From JAVJSD01 sp040219575 (GTDB lineage Bacteria > Planctomycetota > Planctomycetia > Pirellulales > Pirellulaceae), in the NCBI GenBank assembly GCA_040219575.1, contig JAVJSD010000112.1:28828-92827 (forward strand): a DNA stretch of 64,000 nucleotides, written 5' to 3'. Of the stretch, positions 18,228-27,146 are shown in pieces; position 1 is the first letter of the stretch, and each line of letters starts with the position of its first letter. The notes below the pieces were generated by a model. It was given only the letters and a program-made list of their open reading frames with translations, was not told where the DNA came from and made no database searches. The position numbers and the translations under genes are program-made.

Positions 18228-19298
18228 TCACGGAGTCGCCGCGGGAACCGCCTCGCCGCGGAGTGAGTCCGCCTGGAACTTCGCCCGTTGGCGGATGGCG
18301 GAATGGGCGTCGCTCGACGACAACCGGTCGAGCGCGGCCACGAGTTGCGTGTAGTCGGCCTGCGGATTGGCCGTGTGCAGCAGACCGACGGCCTTCATTC
18401 CGTTCTCCTGCACGAGACTGCGTTTCCAATCGATCGCCACGTCGCTCTCCTCCAAGGCCACGGCCTCCTCGTTGTCGGGATCGAGCATTTCGAGAATCAC
18501 CGGAATGCTCCGCACGTCGCCGTGCCGGGCCAAACCGGTGGCCGCGTTGTAACGGGCGTTGGCGTAGCTGTCGGTGAGCAGTTGCGTCAGCCGGTCGAGC
18601 GCCTCGTCGCCTCCCAGCACGCCCAAGGCGAAGGCCGACGTGGAACGCAGGTCCGCATACGCGTTGTTCTCATCGACGCCCGAACTCGGGCGCTCCAGCG
18701 AAGCCTGGCGGAGCGCGGCGACCACCGACGGTTTGTCCCGCAGTCGGTCGCTCCCCACATTGCGGGTCAGCACGGCGATCGACTCCACCGCCGTGCGTCG
18801 CACGCCGATATCCGACTCCTCGCCGCCGGCGGCGGCTTCCACCAGGGCGGGCATGCCGTCGTCGACATAGAATTCGCCCAGCGCCCGGCAAATGAACATC
18901 CGCAGCATCCGCTGATTCTCGTCGTCCTGCTGGCCCCGTTCCCGCGCGTCGAGCTGCGCGGTCAACGTGCCGGCCAGCGCGCCGGCCAGCTTCTTGTCGC
19001 TCTTGAGGTGTTCGTACTCCCGGTTGCGCAGCAGTTCCGCCAGCGTGGAGGCCTTCTGCCAGCCGTACTTGTCGCCCTTGGAGATGTCCTCGACCAGCTT
19101 CCGTGGATCGCTTCCCAGATGGGCCAGCCAACTGAACATCAGCCAGACCACCACGATGATCAGCACGATGATCATCGGGATCAGAAACAGCTGCATGATG
19201 AAGCCGGCGCCGGGCGGCTCGACCTTCGGCAGCATATCGTCGGGCTTGCCTTTTCCCGCTCCGTGGGGGTGCTGTTCGACGCCCGATGAGTACGACAT
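18228..19298 (-). CDS. Membrane-anchored HEAT-repeat protein
   Basis: 356 aa. GAGGAT lies 8 nt before the ATG. A short cytoplasmic N-terminus is followed by one strong transmembrane helix at about residues 34-58 (MQLFLIPMIIVLIIVVVWL). The remainder is helical with HEAT/PBS-lyase-like units, for example AVESIAVLTRNVG, STSAFALGVLGG and ARYNAATGLARHGDVRSIPVILEMLD. Such repeats form a protein-binding solenoid; which side of the membrane it faces cannot be told from the sequence with confidence. No enzymatic motif is seen. It is transcribed divergently from the lipoate ligase-type gene, with about 110 nt between. Confidence 0.75.
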   Translation of the reverse strand: MSYSSGVEQHPHGAGKGKPDDMLPKVEPPGAGFIMQLFLIPMIIVLIIVVVWLMFSWLAHLGSDPRKLVEDISKGDKYGWQKASTLAELLRNREYEHLKSDKKLAGALAGTLTAQLDARERGQQDDENQRMLRMFICRALGEFYVDDGMPALVEAAAGGEESDIGVRRTAVESIAVLTRNVGSDRLRDKPSVVAALRQASLERPSSGVDENNAYADLRSTSAFALGVLGGDEALDRLTQLLTDSYANARYNAATGLARHGDVRSIPVILEMLDPDNEEAVALEESDVAIDWKRSLVQENGMKAVGLLHTANPQADYTQLVAALDRLSSSDAHSAIRQRAKFQADSLRGEAVPAATP

Positions 19299-19410
19299 GC
19301 CGCTATCCTCGAAAGTTGGGGGTTCGATTAAAGTGTAAAACGGTCCCGTTGCTGGTCAAGGTGATGCCGGTCCGGGTTAGGCCTCAACGTCCTGGGAATT
19401 CGCCGCCGCC

Positions 19411-20130
19411 ATGCAATTGCTCGACCTGACGTTGCCCACCCTGGCCGAGAATCTGGCGCTCGACGAGGCGCTGCTCGAGGAAGCAGAGGCCGGCGGGGAG
19501 GCGGCGGACGTGCTCCGCCTGTGGGAGTCGTCGGAAGTGGGCGTGGTGATCGGCCGGGCGTCGAAGGTCGACGAAGAAGTCGACCGCGAAGCCTGCCGCA
19601 GGTTGGGCGTCTCCGTCCACCGCCGGACAAGCGGCGGCGCGGCGGTGCTCGTGGGGCCGGGCTGCCTGATGTACAGCGTGGTGCTCGCCTACCAGCGACA
19701 TCCTCCGCTGCGGATCATCAACGAGGCGCATCGCCACGTGCTGGGCGCCCTCTGCGCGGCGCTTCGAAGCGTGGCGCCGGGCGTCGAGGCGGCGGGGACG
19801 AGCGACCTGATTCTGGAGGGGCGCAAGTTCTCGGGCAACAGTCTGCGCTGCAAGCGCGATCACTTGCTGTATCACGGCACGCTGCTGTACGACTTTCCGC
19901 TGGATCGGATTTCGACGTGCCTGCGAATGCCGCCGCGACAACCGGATTATCGCGAGGGACGAGAGCACACGTCGTTCGTCACCAACATCCCGCTGACGAA
20001 CCGCCTGCTGCGCGAGGCGATCGCCGCCGGGTGGCCGATCGAAGGCGAACGGACAGAGTGGCCGCGGCGGAGGACGCGTGAATTGGTCGAAACGCGATAT
20101 GCGCTCGACGAGTGGAACCTGCAGCGCTGA
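19411..20130 (+). CDS. Lipoate-protein ligase / octanoyltransferase family protein
   Basis: 239 aa with the BPL/LPL catalytic fold. Seen in order: NLALDEALLEEAE near the N-terminus, the substrate loop VHRRTSGGAAV at residues 69-79 (family RRxSGGGAV), an internal GTSDLILEGRKFSGNSLR with the GRKxxGN signature, and HGTLLYDF. The catalytic Lys of the LplA/LipM group is expected in GRKFSG (present). The enzyme would attach or transfer lipoyl or octanoyl groups to lipoyl domains of 2-oxoacid dehydrogenases or the glycine cleavage H protein. Whether it is an ATP-dependent ligase (LplA) or a LipM-type transferase cannot be decided here. No lipoyl-domain gene is nearby. Confidence 0.85.
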   Translation: MQLLDLTLPTLAENLALDEALLEEAEAGGEAADVLRLWESSEVGVVIGRASKVDEEVDREACRRLGVSVHRRTSGGAAVLVGPGCLMYSVVLAYQRHPPLRIINEAHRHVLGALCAALRSVAPGVEAAGTSDLILEGRKFSGNSLRCKRDHLLYHGTLLYDFPLDRISTCLRMPPRQPDYREGREHTSFVTNIPLTNRLLREAIAAGWPIEGERTEWPRRRTRELVETRYALDEWNLQR

Positions 20131-20138
20131 CCCCGCAG

Positions 20139-20158
20139 CGGAAGTTGTGAGACTTCCG
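20139..20158. repeat. GTGA-loop palindrome
   Basis: CGGAAGTTGTGAGACTTCCG is an imperfect hairpin with the GTGA loop typical of the dispersed palindrome family in this window. It lies in the 80-nt gap between two convergent genes. Confidence 0.7.
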
Positions 20159-20211
20159 AGTATCCACCACGGGCTGACGCCCTGCGGCCCGCCCTTGCAG
20201 CGGGCGTTGCG

Positions 20212-21141
20212 CTACTTATCGTCTTCTTTCGCGGCGCGGGCGAAGTTCTCGGCGTGGAACCGCATCACGCGCGGGCCGACTTTCTGGTACACGATGCGTG
20301 CGCTATGCGGGGCGTCTTCGACAATGATGTGCTGAAAATCGATACCCAGCGACTTCAGGTGCTCCATGTATTCGAGGTTGGCCTCGTAGTTGAAATCCTT
20401 CGTGCCGACCACGACGAGAATGTTCAACTTGGGACCCTTCTTCTTCGCGTATCGCCGCGCCAAGTCGTACGAGTTGTCGCCGATGGCGAAGCGATACTCT
20501 CCTTCAAGCCCTTCGTTTTCCGATATGCGTTTCTCGTGCTGATGCCCGCCGCCCATGGGAGCGGCCGAGCAGAACAACTCGGGATACTTGCACATATGTC
20601 GCGCCGTGCCGCGGCCGCCTTGCGAGAAACCTTCCAATCCGCGTCCCGCCCGGGAGGCGATGGTGCGGTAGGCGGCGTCGACATGCGGGATCAGTTCGGT
20701 GATGAACGTCGTCTCGCCCGGCGAATCGAGCTTGGGGTAGTTGTAGTGACTCACATGGCCGCCGTTGACGAACACGTAGATCGTCGGCGGAACCTCGCCC
20801 GCACGGATCGTGCGGTCGATGTCTTCGGAGAGGGCGATGCTCTTTGTCTCGCCGCCTGGGCGCCCACCGTGCAGATAGTAGACCACCGGATAGCGGCGCG
20901 CGGCGTTCTCCTCGGCGTCGTAGCCCGGGGGGAGGTAGATGCAGTAGCCGACTTCGCGATCCATCAACTTGCTGTGGTAAACGCCGTGCCGCAGGCCGGG
21001 AAAGGTCTTGCCTTCCGGGAGCGGATTGACCCAACGAAACTTGGGGCGGGGCTTTTCGGCTTTCACCGCCTCTTGGGCGGTTGCGCTTCCCGCGATGACC
21101 ATCAGCAGAAAGAAGGCTGAAAGGGCGCGCGATGGCTGCAT
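20212..21141 (-). CDS. Secreted alpha/beta-hydrolase, esterase D/feruloyl esterase type
   Basis: 309 aa. ATG 21141 is chosen because it begins a clear signal peptide (MQPSRALSAFFLLMVIAG, ending SATAQ); upstream in-frame starts would add 36 residues before it. The mature protein is an esterase of the PF00756 type: IYLPPGYDAEENAARRYPVVYYLHGG near residues 80-105, the nucleophile elbow GFSQGGRG, a later VVGTKDFNYE that holds the probable acid, and DAPHS with the likely catalytic His. Exported hydrolases of this family act on carboxyl esters such as feruloyl or acetyl groups on plant polysaccharides or on small esters; the true substrate is unknown. Confidence 0.82.
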   Translation of the reverse strand: MQPSRALSAFFLLMVIAGSATAQEAVKAEKPRPKFRWVNPLPEGKTFPGLRHGVYHSKLMDREVGYCIYLPPGYDAEENAARRYPVVYYLHGGRPGGETKSIALSEDIDRTIRAGEVPPTIYVFVNGGHVSHYNYPKLDSPGETTFITELIPHVDAAYRTIASRAGRGLEGFSQGGRGTARHMCKYPELFCSAAPMGGGHQHEKRISENEGLEGEYRFAIGDNSYDLARRYAKKKGPKLNILVVVGTKDFNYEANLEYMEHLKSLGIDFQHIIVEDAPHSARIVYQKVGPRVMRFHAENFARAAKEDDK

Positions 21142-21227
21142 CGGTGAACTCGCTGAGGGTGATTGTTTCGTTGAGCGGCGATCGACGGCGAGGCGCGCAG
21201 CCGTTGACATGGCAATTCGACTGTCGC

Positions 21228-21294
21228 GGAACTCGTGAGAGTTCCTCATTTCGATGCCGTATTCTCAATGCCGTCGGAAGTCTCACGACTTCCG
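21228..21294. repeat. Two GTGA-loop palindromes
   Basis: GGAACTCGTGAGAGTTCC at 21228-21245 and CGGAAGTCTCACGACTTCCG at 21275-21294. A third degenerate copy with a doubled TCTCACGACG core follows at about 21,315-21,345. All lie in the gap between the esterase and the HEAT lipoprotein gene. Confidence 0.75.
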
Positions 21295-21396
21295 CTACGG
21301 CGTTTCTGGACGGAAGTCTCACGACGTCTCACGACTTCCGCGACGATGTTTCTGGGCGCCGACGCCTTCGTCGGCTTGCCGCGAAACGATGCTCGC

Positions 21397-23409
21397 TCAG
21401 CCCTGAATCTTCTTCAAGGCCTCGTCGACGGCCGCCTTGAGGGCCTCGCCTCCCTTGGCCTTTTCGAGATCGGGAACGGCGCCCTTCGCGGCGGCGCCGA
21501 GTTCGCCCAGCGCCTTGGCGGACTGGATCCGCACCATTTCGTTGTCCCAGGACAAGCCGGTGACCAGCATGGGGACGGCCTGCTCCGCCAGATCCTTGTC
21601 GCCCGGCTGAATCTTCAGCAGCGACCAGACGCTGATCAGCGCCAAAAACTTGTCCTCGCTCTCGAGGTTCTTGTGCAGCGGAGCGACCGCTTCACTGGCG
21701 GCGGGACCGATATGGCCCAATGCGAAGCAGGCGCTGTTGCGGACTTGCTCGTTGTCGCTGGCGAGCGACTCGACCAACTCGGGCATGGCGGTCACGTCGT
21801 CGCTGCCGATCGATCCGAGGGCGAACTGCAGTTCAGCACGAAACCGAGGATCCGATCCGTCGTCGCTTTTGAGGGCCTCGATGATGGCGGGCGCCGCTTC
21901 CTTCGCCTCCGGGCCGATGCGGGCCAGAATGCGGATGGCGTAGCCGCGGAGTTTTTCGTTCGACAGGCCGCGCGTGATGCGGGGTACGGCCTTGGCGCCC
22001 AGCGCCACGAAGGCATCCATGGCGTTGAGGATCACTTCCGGTTCGGCGTCGGCGACCGCCTTCTCGAGCGCCGGGGCGGTGATCTCGGACGAGCCCGAGA
22101 ACTCCGCCAGACCGCGGGCCGCCGCCGCGCGCACGGCGGGGTCTTCCGAGGCCAGGGACTCCGCCATCTGCGTGGCGGCCTGCTTCACGAACTCTTCGTT
22201 GTCCGGCTCGAGGCGAGCAAGCGCCTGCGCGGCGAGCAATTTCTGAAACGCATCTTCGCTCTCGAAGGCCTTCTCCAAGGGCGCGACCGCCGCGGTGTCG
22301 CCGAATTTGCCCAGGGCGAACGTCGCCGCGAATCGGGCGCCATCGAATTCGTCGCTTTCCAGTGCCTTGATCGCGGTGGGAGCCGCCGATTTGGCCGCCG
22401 GGCCGAACTCGCCCAGCGCCAACAGCGCTTGCATCCGGACTTCCGGATCCTCGCTGGAGACCGTTTTGGTGAGGCCTTCCACCGCCAGCGGCGCGGCGTC
22501 GCCCGCCGTGTTATTGGCGCCGATCTCGGCCAGCACCAGGCAACTCCAGTAGGCGGCCTTCTCGTTTCCGAGCGCCTCGACCAGCGCCGGCACGGCGTCC
22601 TGTCCCATCTCGGCCATCGAGTGCAGGGCCCGCGTGACCACCGCGTGATCCGCGTCGTTGAGCGTGCCGACCATCAAGGGGATCGTCAGTTCGCGGGGCG
22701 GCTTGATCTTGTGCAGGGCCGAGAGGGCGGCCTTGCGCACCATCGCGTCTTCATCCACCGCACGCGCGATAATCGCCTTGATCGTCGCCTCCGAGGCGTC
22801 GCCGATCTCGCCCAGCGCGTAGATGGCGTAGGCCCGGGTCTTGACGTCGTCGTTCTCCAGCAAGGCGGACAGGGCGGCGGCGGCCTGTTTGGCCTCGGCC
22901 CCGATGGCCCCGAGCGTGCGCGCCGCGCGCCAGCGAATCTCGGGATCTTCATCGCCGACCGCCGTGACGAGCGCGTCGACGGCGTCCTTGGCGTCGCTTC
23001 GCAGTTTTCCAAGCTCGTCGATGGCCGCCCGACGCGCCGCCGCATCGTCGCTTTCCAGTTGCTTGATCAACTCGCCGACATCCGGGCCGCTGGTCGCAGC
23101 AGCAGCGCCGCCGTCGGCATCGGGCGGCGCCGGTTCTCCGCCGTCGTCGGTAGGCCCACCGTCGGCGCTGGGCGCACCGTCGGCGCTGTCTCCATCGGTG
23201 GGCGCCGCGTCGTCTGTGGGCGCCGCGTCGGCTTCGCTATCGGCCGCGTCGGCGTCGCTACGATCGGCGTCGGTCGTGACGTTGCTGTCGTCGCCTGCGT
23301 CGTCCTGGGCCGGGGCGCATCCCAGCACTCCCACGGCGGCGACGAGCGCCAGGCTCGCCAGCAATCCACGCAGGGCGTTCAAGTAACCATGTTTCGTCGA
23401 GATTGGCAT
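21397..23409 (-). CDS. HEAT-repeat lipoprotein
   Basis: 670 aa. The N-terminus is a lipoprotein signal ending VGVLGC (Cys31). It is followed by about 80 residues of Asp/Ala/Pro-rich linker (DADRSDADAAD-like), then an uninterrupted array of HEAT/PBS-lyase repeats from about residue 110 to the end. Typical units: DEDPEIRWRAARTLGAIGAEAKQAA, KTRAYAIYALGEIGDAS, AARGLAEFSGSS and CFALGHIGPAASEAV, each about 37 residues. There are no catalytic motifs. It is expected in the periplasm, tethered to a membrane, as a protein-interaction scaffold. The acidic linker is low complexity and partly repeated at DNA level (GGCGCCGCGTCG-type runs around 23,200). Confidence 0.85.
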   Translation of the reverse strand: MPISTKHGYLNALRGLLASLALVAAVGVLGCAPAQDDAGDDSNVTTDADRSDADAADSEADAAPTDDAAPTDGDSADGAPSADGGPTDDGGEPAPPDADGGAAAATSGPDVGELIKQLESDDAAARRAAIDELGKLRSDAKDAVDALVTAVGDEDPEIRWRAARTLGAIGAEAKQAAAALSALLENDDVKTRAYAIYALGEIGDASEATIKAIIARAVDEDAMVRKAALSALHKIKPPRELTIPLMVGTLNDADHAVVTRALHSMAEMGQDAVPALVEALGNEKAAYWSCLVLAEIGANNTAGDAAPLAVEGLTKTVSSEDPEVRMQALLALGEFGPAAKSAAPTAIKALESDEFDGARFAATFALGKFGDTAAVAPLEKAFESEDAFQKLLAAQALARLEPDNEEFVKQAATQMAESLASEDPAVRAAAARGLAEFSGSSEITAPALEKAVADAEPEVILNAMDAFVALGAKAVPRITRGLSNEKLRGYAIRILARIGPEAKEAAPAIIEALKSDDGSDPRFRAELQFALGSIGSDDVTAMPELVESLASDNEQVRNSACFALGHIGPAASEAVAPLHKNLESEDKFLALISVWSLLKIQPGDKDLAEQAVPMLVTGLSWDNEMVRIQSAKALGELGAAAKGAVPDLEKAKGGEALKAAVDEALKKIQG

Positions 23410-23530
23410 TAACAGGCTCCGCGGCGCGCGAGTGCAACTCGACTGAGTAGTCGCACGGTGTTTGTGAGGATTCGAGAATTCCGCGTCCGGCGGAAACGGT
23501 CATCTCCGCCGGCGCGATGAGTTCAACCGT

Positions 23531-24205
23531 CTAGCTGGAAGGAGGCAACGTCGATTCGTACATCAACCCTTCCAAAAACTTCTTGCCCGACAGGTAGATG
23601 TTGGCCGGGTAGTCGCGAATTCGCTCTTTCAGCTTGGCCTCCATCTGCTGGCCGGTTTGCGCGATCTCGGTGTAGATGGAAGGATCGGCGGCGCCTTCTT
23701 CCGTCGTCCGCCGCGCGAACAGCGCCTCCATCTTCTTGCGGTCGTCGGCGAACGACTCGTCACGCAGCACGGTCGGCCACGCGATCGACGCGGTCAGCGG
23801 ATCAAGCTCCGTCGGGCTGAGCCGATCGGGCGCCCGTTCCTTGGCGTAGCGGTACAAATCTTCGGACGACGGGCGCGGTCCGCGCTCGGCTTCGCGGTAC
23901 TGCTTGTTCATGCGGCGCATTTCGAAGTAGGTCTGCGTCCACAACTGGCGATTCTCGATGTAGGCCTTCCGCCCCTGCTCCCAATTGATCGAGGCCTCCG
24001 AGTTCATCAGATTGGCCGCGCCCTTGGAGCGAATCACATCCGCCGCCCCGCGCTGGATCCCTTCCTCCAAGGTCGAAGCGTGGTGGTAACCGCCGCCCAT
24101 CATGCCGGAGTAGCCGTAGATGAACGGATCGTACTGGGCGGGCGCGGACGACGCCGCCACGAGCGTTAGCACGACGAGCGCGCCATAGAGCCAGAGTGTT
24201 TTCAT
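23531..24205 (-). CDS. Secreted protein of unknown function
   Basis: 224 aa. I do not recognise the family. A signal peptide (residues 1-24, ending SAPAQ) is followed by a Tyr/Gly/His-rich segment (YDPFIYGYSGMMGGGYHHA). The rest is a mostly helical, charged domain with ASINWEQGRKAYIENRQLW, YFEMRRMNKQYREAERGPRPS and, near the end, IYLSGKKFLEGLMYE. There are no Cys and no membrane helix after the signal. Proteins of this size and composition are common in planctomycetes (general knowledge, not checked). It stands alone on the minus strand. Confidence 0.7.
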   Translation of the reverse strand: MKTLWLYGALVVLTLVAASSAPAQYDPFIYGYSGMMGGGYHHASTLEEGIQRGAADVIRSKGAANLMNSEASINWEQGRKAYIENRQLWTQTYFEMRRMNKQYREAERGPRPSSEDLYRYAKERAPDRLSPTELDPLTASIAWPTVLRDESFADDRKKMEALFARRTTEEGAADPSIYTEIAQTGQQMEAKLKERIRDYPANIYLSGKKFLEGLMYESTLPPSS

Positions 24206-24476
24206 TGCAATGTTCTCGCCAGCGGTGTTGCGGTTGCCGTTGTCGGAGCGCGGAGAAAGTGGCCGGACCGCGGAGAAAGTGACCGGAGGCCGTCACTCGC
24301 TGACAACGTCCGCGGACACCCCCCGCAACCCTTTAGTATAGCTGCCCGATGTGGCGGATAAAGTAGGCAATTCGCCCGTCGGGCGATCCCGCGACAAAAC
24401 CGCGTCCGTCGAGAAGCGTGCAATAGCCGACGCCCCGAGCGAAGTCACCGACACCCGTTGGCGAAAAGGGGCCGAC

Positions 24477-25310
24477 TCACGCCTCGCCCTCGGAGGGGGC
24501 CGCCCGAGGCGGTTTCGCTTGCTTTCCCGGCGACGCCTTCCGCGGCGTCTTTTTTTGGCGCAAGGCGTGAATCCGCAGGTTCAAGAACTCCACCATCAAG
24601 GCGAAGCCCATGGCGAAATAGATGTACCCCTTTTCAATCGGCGTACCGATCGCCTCGGCGACGAGCATCACGCCGATCAGGATCAAAAACGACAGGGCCA
24701 GCATCTTCAGCGTGGGGTGCTTCTCGATGAAGGCGCTCACACGGCCGGCGAAGATCAGCATCACGCCCACCGCCAGGACGATCGCCACGACCATCACCCA
24801 CAAGTTCTTCGACGGCTCGTTGACCATGCCGACCGCCGTCACGACGCTGTCGATCGAGAACACGATGTCCAGCAGCGCGATTTGCGCCACGACCGAGGCG
24901 AAGCCGGCGACGGCCTTTCCCGTGGTCGCTTGGTGTTCGGCGCTACCTTCGAGCTTTTCGTGGATTTCGAACGTCGCCTTGCCAATCAAGAACAGGCCGC
25001 CGGCCAACAGAATCAGGTCTTTCCACGAGACGCCGTTGACATGCTCGTGACCCTTGAGCCATTCGTCGAGCGAGGTGATCCCCAATTGCGTGAACTCGAA
25101 GATCGGCTTGTCGAGGCCCAGAATCCAACTCAGCGCGAACAGCAGCCCGATGCGGGACAGCATCGCCACCGCCAACCCGGCCTGCCGGGCAATCGCCTGT
25201 TGCTGCTGAGGCAGTTTCGTGGTCAGGATCGCGATGAACACGATGTTGTCGATCCCCAGTACGATCTCCATGGCGGTGAGGGCGACCAGCGCGATGAGGT
25301 TCTCGGTCAA
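24477..25310 (-). CDS. TerC family integral membrane protein
   Basis: 277 aa. The start is TTG 25310 with AAGGAA 9 nt upstream. Family signature seen: ALTAMEIVLGIDNIVFIAIL at residues 9-28 and the internal repeat IALLDIVFSIDSVVTAVGM at about 144-162; the two acidic ID(N/S) motifs are the hallmark of TerC. About seven hydrophobic helices are visible, with a basic/Pro tail (TPRKASPGKQAKPP). TerC proteins are linked to tellurite resistance and to manganese efflux or metalation of exported proteins; the specific role here is unknown. No other ter genes are close. Confidence 0.92.
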   Translation of the reverse strand: MTENLIALVALTAMEIVLGIDNIVFIAILTTKLPQQQQAIARQAGLAVAMLSRIGLLFALSWILGLDKPIFEFTQLGITSLDEWLKGHEHVNGVSWKDLILLAGGLFLIGKATFEIHEKLEGSAEHQATTGKAVAGFASVVAQIALLDIVFSIDSVVTAVGMVNEPSKNLWVMVVAIVLAVGVMLIFAGRVSAFIEKHPTLKMLALSFLILIGVMLVAEAIGTPIEKGYIYFAMGFALMVEFLNLRIHALRQKKTPRKASPGKQAKPPRAAPSEGEA

Positions 25311-25502
25311 GGCGTACGTTCCTTACCAGGGATAAGCGGTGAAGTTGCGAATGCTGAATTCATTCGACTTGATGAACGAGACGACGACCACCAAGAAAAT
25401 CGGACGTCTGACCTTCCGCGGCGACGCCGACGCTCGCCATTCGCGCGGCGCGGCGAATTCTTGGCGGATCACGCCACGGGAGAGGCCCACCGCAATGGCC
25501 GC

Positions 25503-26768
25503 TTACAGCGCCCGACGATACCGCTTGGGAGGACGTCCCTTCTTGCCGGGAGGCGGCGGAGGCGGCGGCGCCGTATCGGCGAGCGCCGGTTCGCTCTCGG
25601 GCGCCGCCAAGGGCGCCAGCGACTCGAAGCCCTCCATCTCGTCGCGAATCAGCAGGCGGTTGATCCGCTGCTCGATCTTCGTCAACTCGATGCCTTCCTC
25701 GGGCGTGACGAACGTGTAGGCCACGCCCTCGCGTCCCATGCGTCCGGTCCGGCCCACGCGGTGCACGTAATCGTCGCAGAACTGCGGGATGTCGTAGTTG
25801 ATGATGTGCGAAATGCCGCTGACGTCGATGCCGCGGCCGACGACGTCGGTCGCCACCAGGCACTTCACGTCGCCCTTACGCATGCGGCTCATGACGCGGT
25901 CGCGCGCCCCTTGCTGCATGTCTCCGTGCATGCAGTCGACTTCCTGCCGTTTCTTGCTCAACCGCTGATAGATCTTCTCGGTGCCGCGTTTGGTGCGGCA
26001 GAACACAATCACCTGCTGCGGTTGCTCGCGTTGCAGCAAGCGGACCAAGAGGTCGAACTTCTTTTGCGGATCGACCGTGAAGTAACGCTGTTCGATCGTC
26101 TCGACCGACACGTCCTTGGGCGAGAAGTCCAGGTTCTGCGGATTGCGCATGTAGCGCTCCGCCAGTCGCTGGATGGGCGGGGGGACCGTCGCGCTGAGCA
26201 GCAAGGTTTGCCGATCCTGCGGACAACGCCGGAGGATTTTTTCGATGTCGGGACGAAAACCGATGTCGAGCATCCGGTCGGCCTCGTCCAGCACGACGCA
26301 CCACACGTCGCTGAGATCGATGGTGTGGCGGCTGATGTGATCGAGCACGCGGCCCGGCGTGCCGACGACCACCTGCGCCCCTTTTCGCAGCTTCTCGATC
26401 TGGCCGCGAATCGGTTTGCCGCCGTACACCGCCACGCAGCGGACGTTCTGACCGTAGGCCAACTTGTCCACCTCGTCGTGCACCTGCACCGCCAGTTCGC
26501 GCGTTGGAACCAGGATCAACGCCTGCGGACCGGGAATTTCGCGTTTCGGCGCCAGTTGCTCGAGGATCGGAATCGAAAAAGCCGCCGTTTTTCCGGTTCC
26601 CGTGCGCGCCTGTCCGACCACATCAATCCCGTCAAGCGCCAGCGGAATCAGTCCCGCCTGGATCGGTGTGGCGTGAAGATAGTCGGCGCACTTCAGCGCC
26701 TCCAACATCTCGGGCGAGAGGTCGAGGGCGGAGAAAGGAACGTTTTCAGGGGTGGGCTTCGAGGTCAA
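25503..26768 (-). CDS. DEAD-box ATP-dependent RNA helicase
   Basis: RNA helicase of the RhlE/DeaD type, 421 aa if TTG 26768 is the start. The frame stays open to 27005, but that region is Arg-rich and unlike any helicase N-terminus, and no better ATG or GTG exists between. All motifs are present in order: Q motif ATPIQ, I ARTGTGKT, Ia PTRELA, Ib TPGR, II DEAD, III SAT, IV VIVFCRTK, V ATDVVGRGID, VI HRVGRTGRMG. The C-terminus is a short basic tail after a run of eight Pro. RNA unwinding in ribosome assembly or mRNA decay is the family role. Confidence 0.93.
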   Translation of the reverse strand: MTSKPTPENVPFSALDLSPEMLEALKCADYLHATPIQAGLIPLALDGIDVVGQARTGTGKTAAFSIPILEQLAPKREIPGPQALILVPTRELAVQVHDEVDKLAYGQNVRCVAVYGGKPIRGQIEKLRKGAQVVVGTPGRVLDHISRHTIDLSDVWCVVLDEADRMLDIGFRPDIEKILRRCPQDRQTLLLSATVPPPIQRLAERYMRNPQNLDFSPKDVSVETIEQRYFTVDPQKKFDLLVRLLQREQPQQVIVFCRTKRGTEKIYQRLSKKRQEVDCMHGDMQQGARDRVMSRMRKGDVKCLVATDVVGRGIDVSGISHIINYDIPQFCDDYVHRVGRTGRMGREGVAYTFVTPEEGIELTKIEQRINRLLIRDEMEGFESLAPLAAPESEPALADTAPPPPPPPGKKGRPPKRYRRAL

Positions 26769-27146
26769 GACGTCTTGTTTCGACCAATAGGGGGGAGCAC
26801 TGCGGGCGACCGCATGGGGGAGGGATTGCTGGACGCCATGGGGCCCGGCACGAACAACGTCAATACCTAACAATAACCGAGTGAACGAGTTTCGGCAACG
26901 TCGGCTGATGGGCGTAGCGCGGAGCAAAGTATTTACCCAAACCCCACTCAGCCCCCAATTTAACTCGTCGCGATATCTTTCCCGACGAGAACTTCCGCCC
27001 GGCAATGTGAAATTTTCTGTCGCTGGAGGCGTCGATCGGCCGAATTATCAGTAGGACCGGCAGATCTTGCCGAGTCGCACGGGTTTTACACCGAGTGCAA
27101 TGAGACCGACATGCCGGTCAACTCCAATTTCAGGGGGGAGTCGAGG
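26769..27146. other. Divergent intergenic region
   Basis: About 380 nt between the helicase and the next + strand gene. It is AT-richer than its surroundings around 26,860-27,050. No hairpin with T-run and no clear promoter motif was identified. A purine run GGGGGGAG at 27133-27140 lies close to the downstream start. Confidence 0.35.

Noticed and set aside
21235..23412. 725-codon + strand frame opposite the HEAT lipoprotein
   Set aside because: Composition is Arg/Gly/Asp-rich with no domain; the minus frame has a lipobox and clear HEAT repeats.
24351..26870. 839-codon + strand frame opposite TerC and the DEAD-box helicase
   Set aside because: It spans two well-defined minus-strand genes and their gap; His/Arg/Asp-rich shadow.
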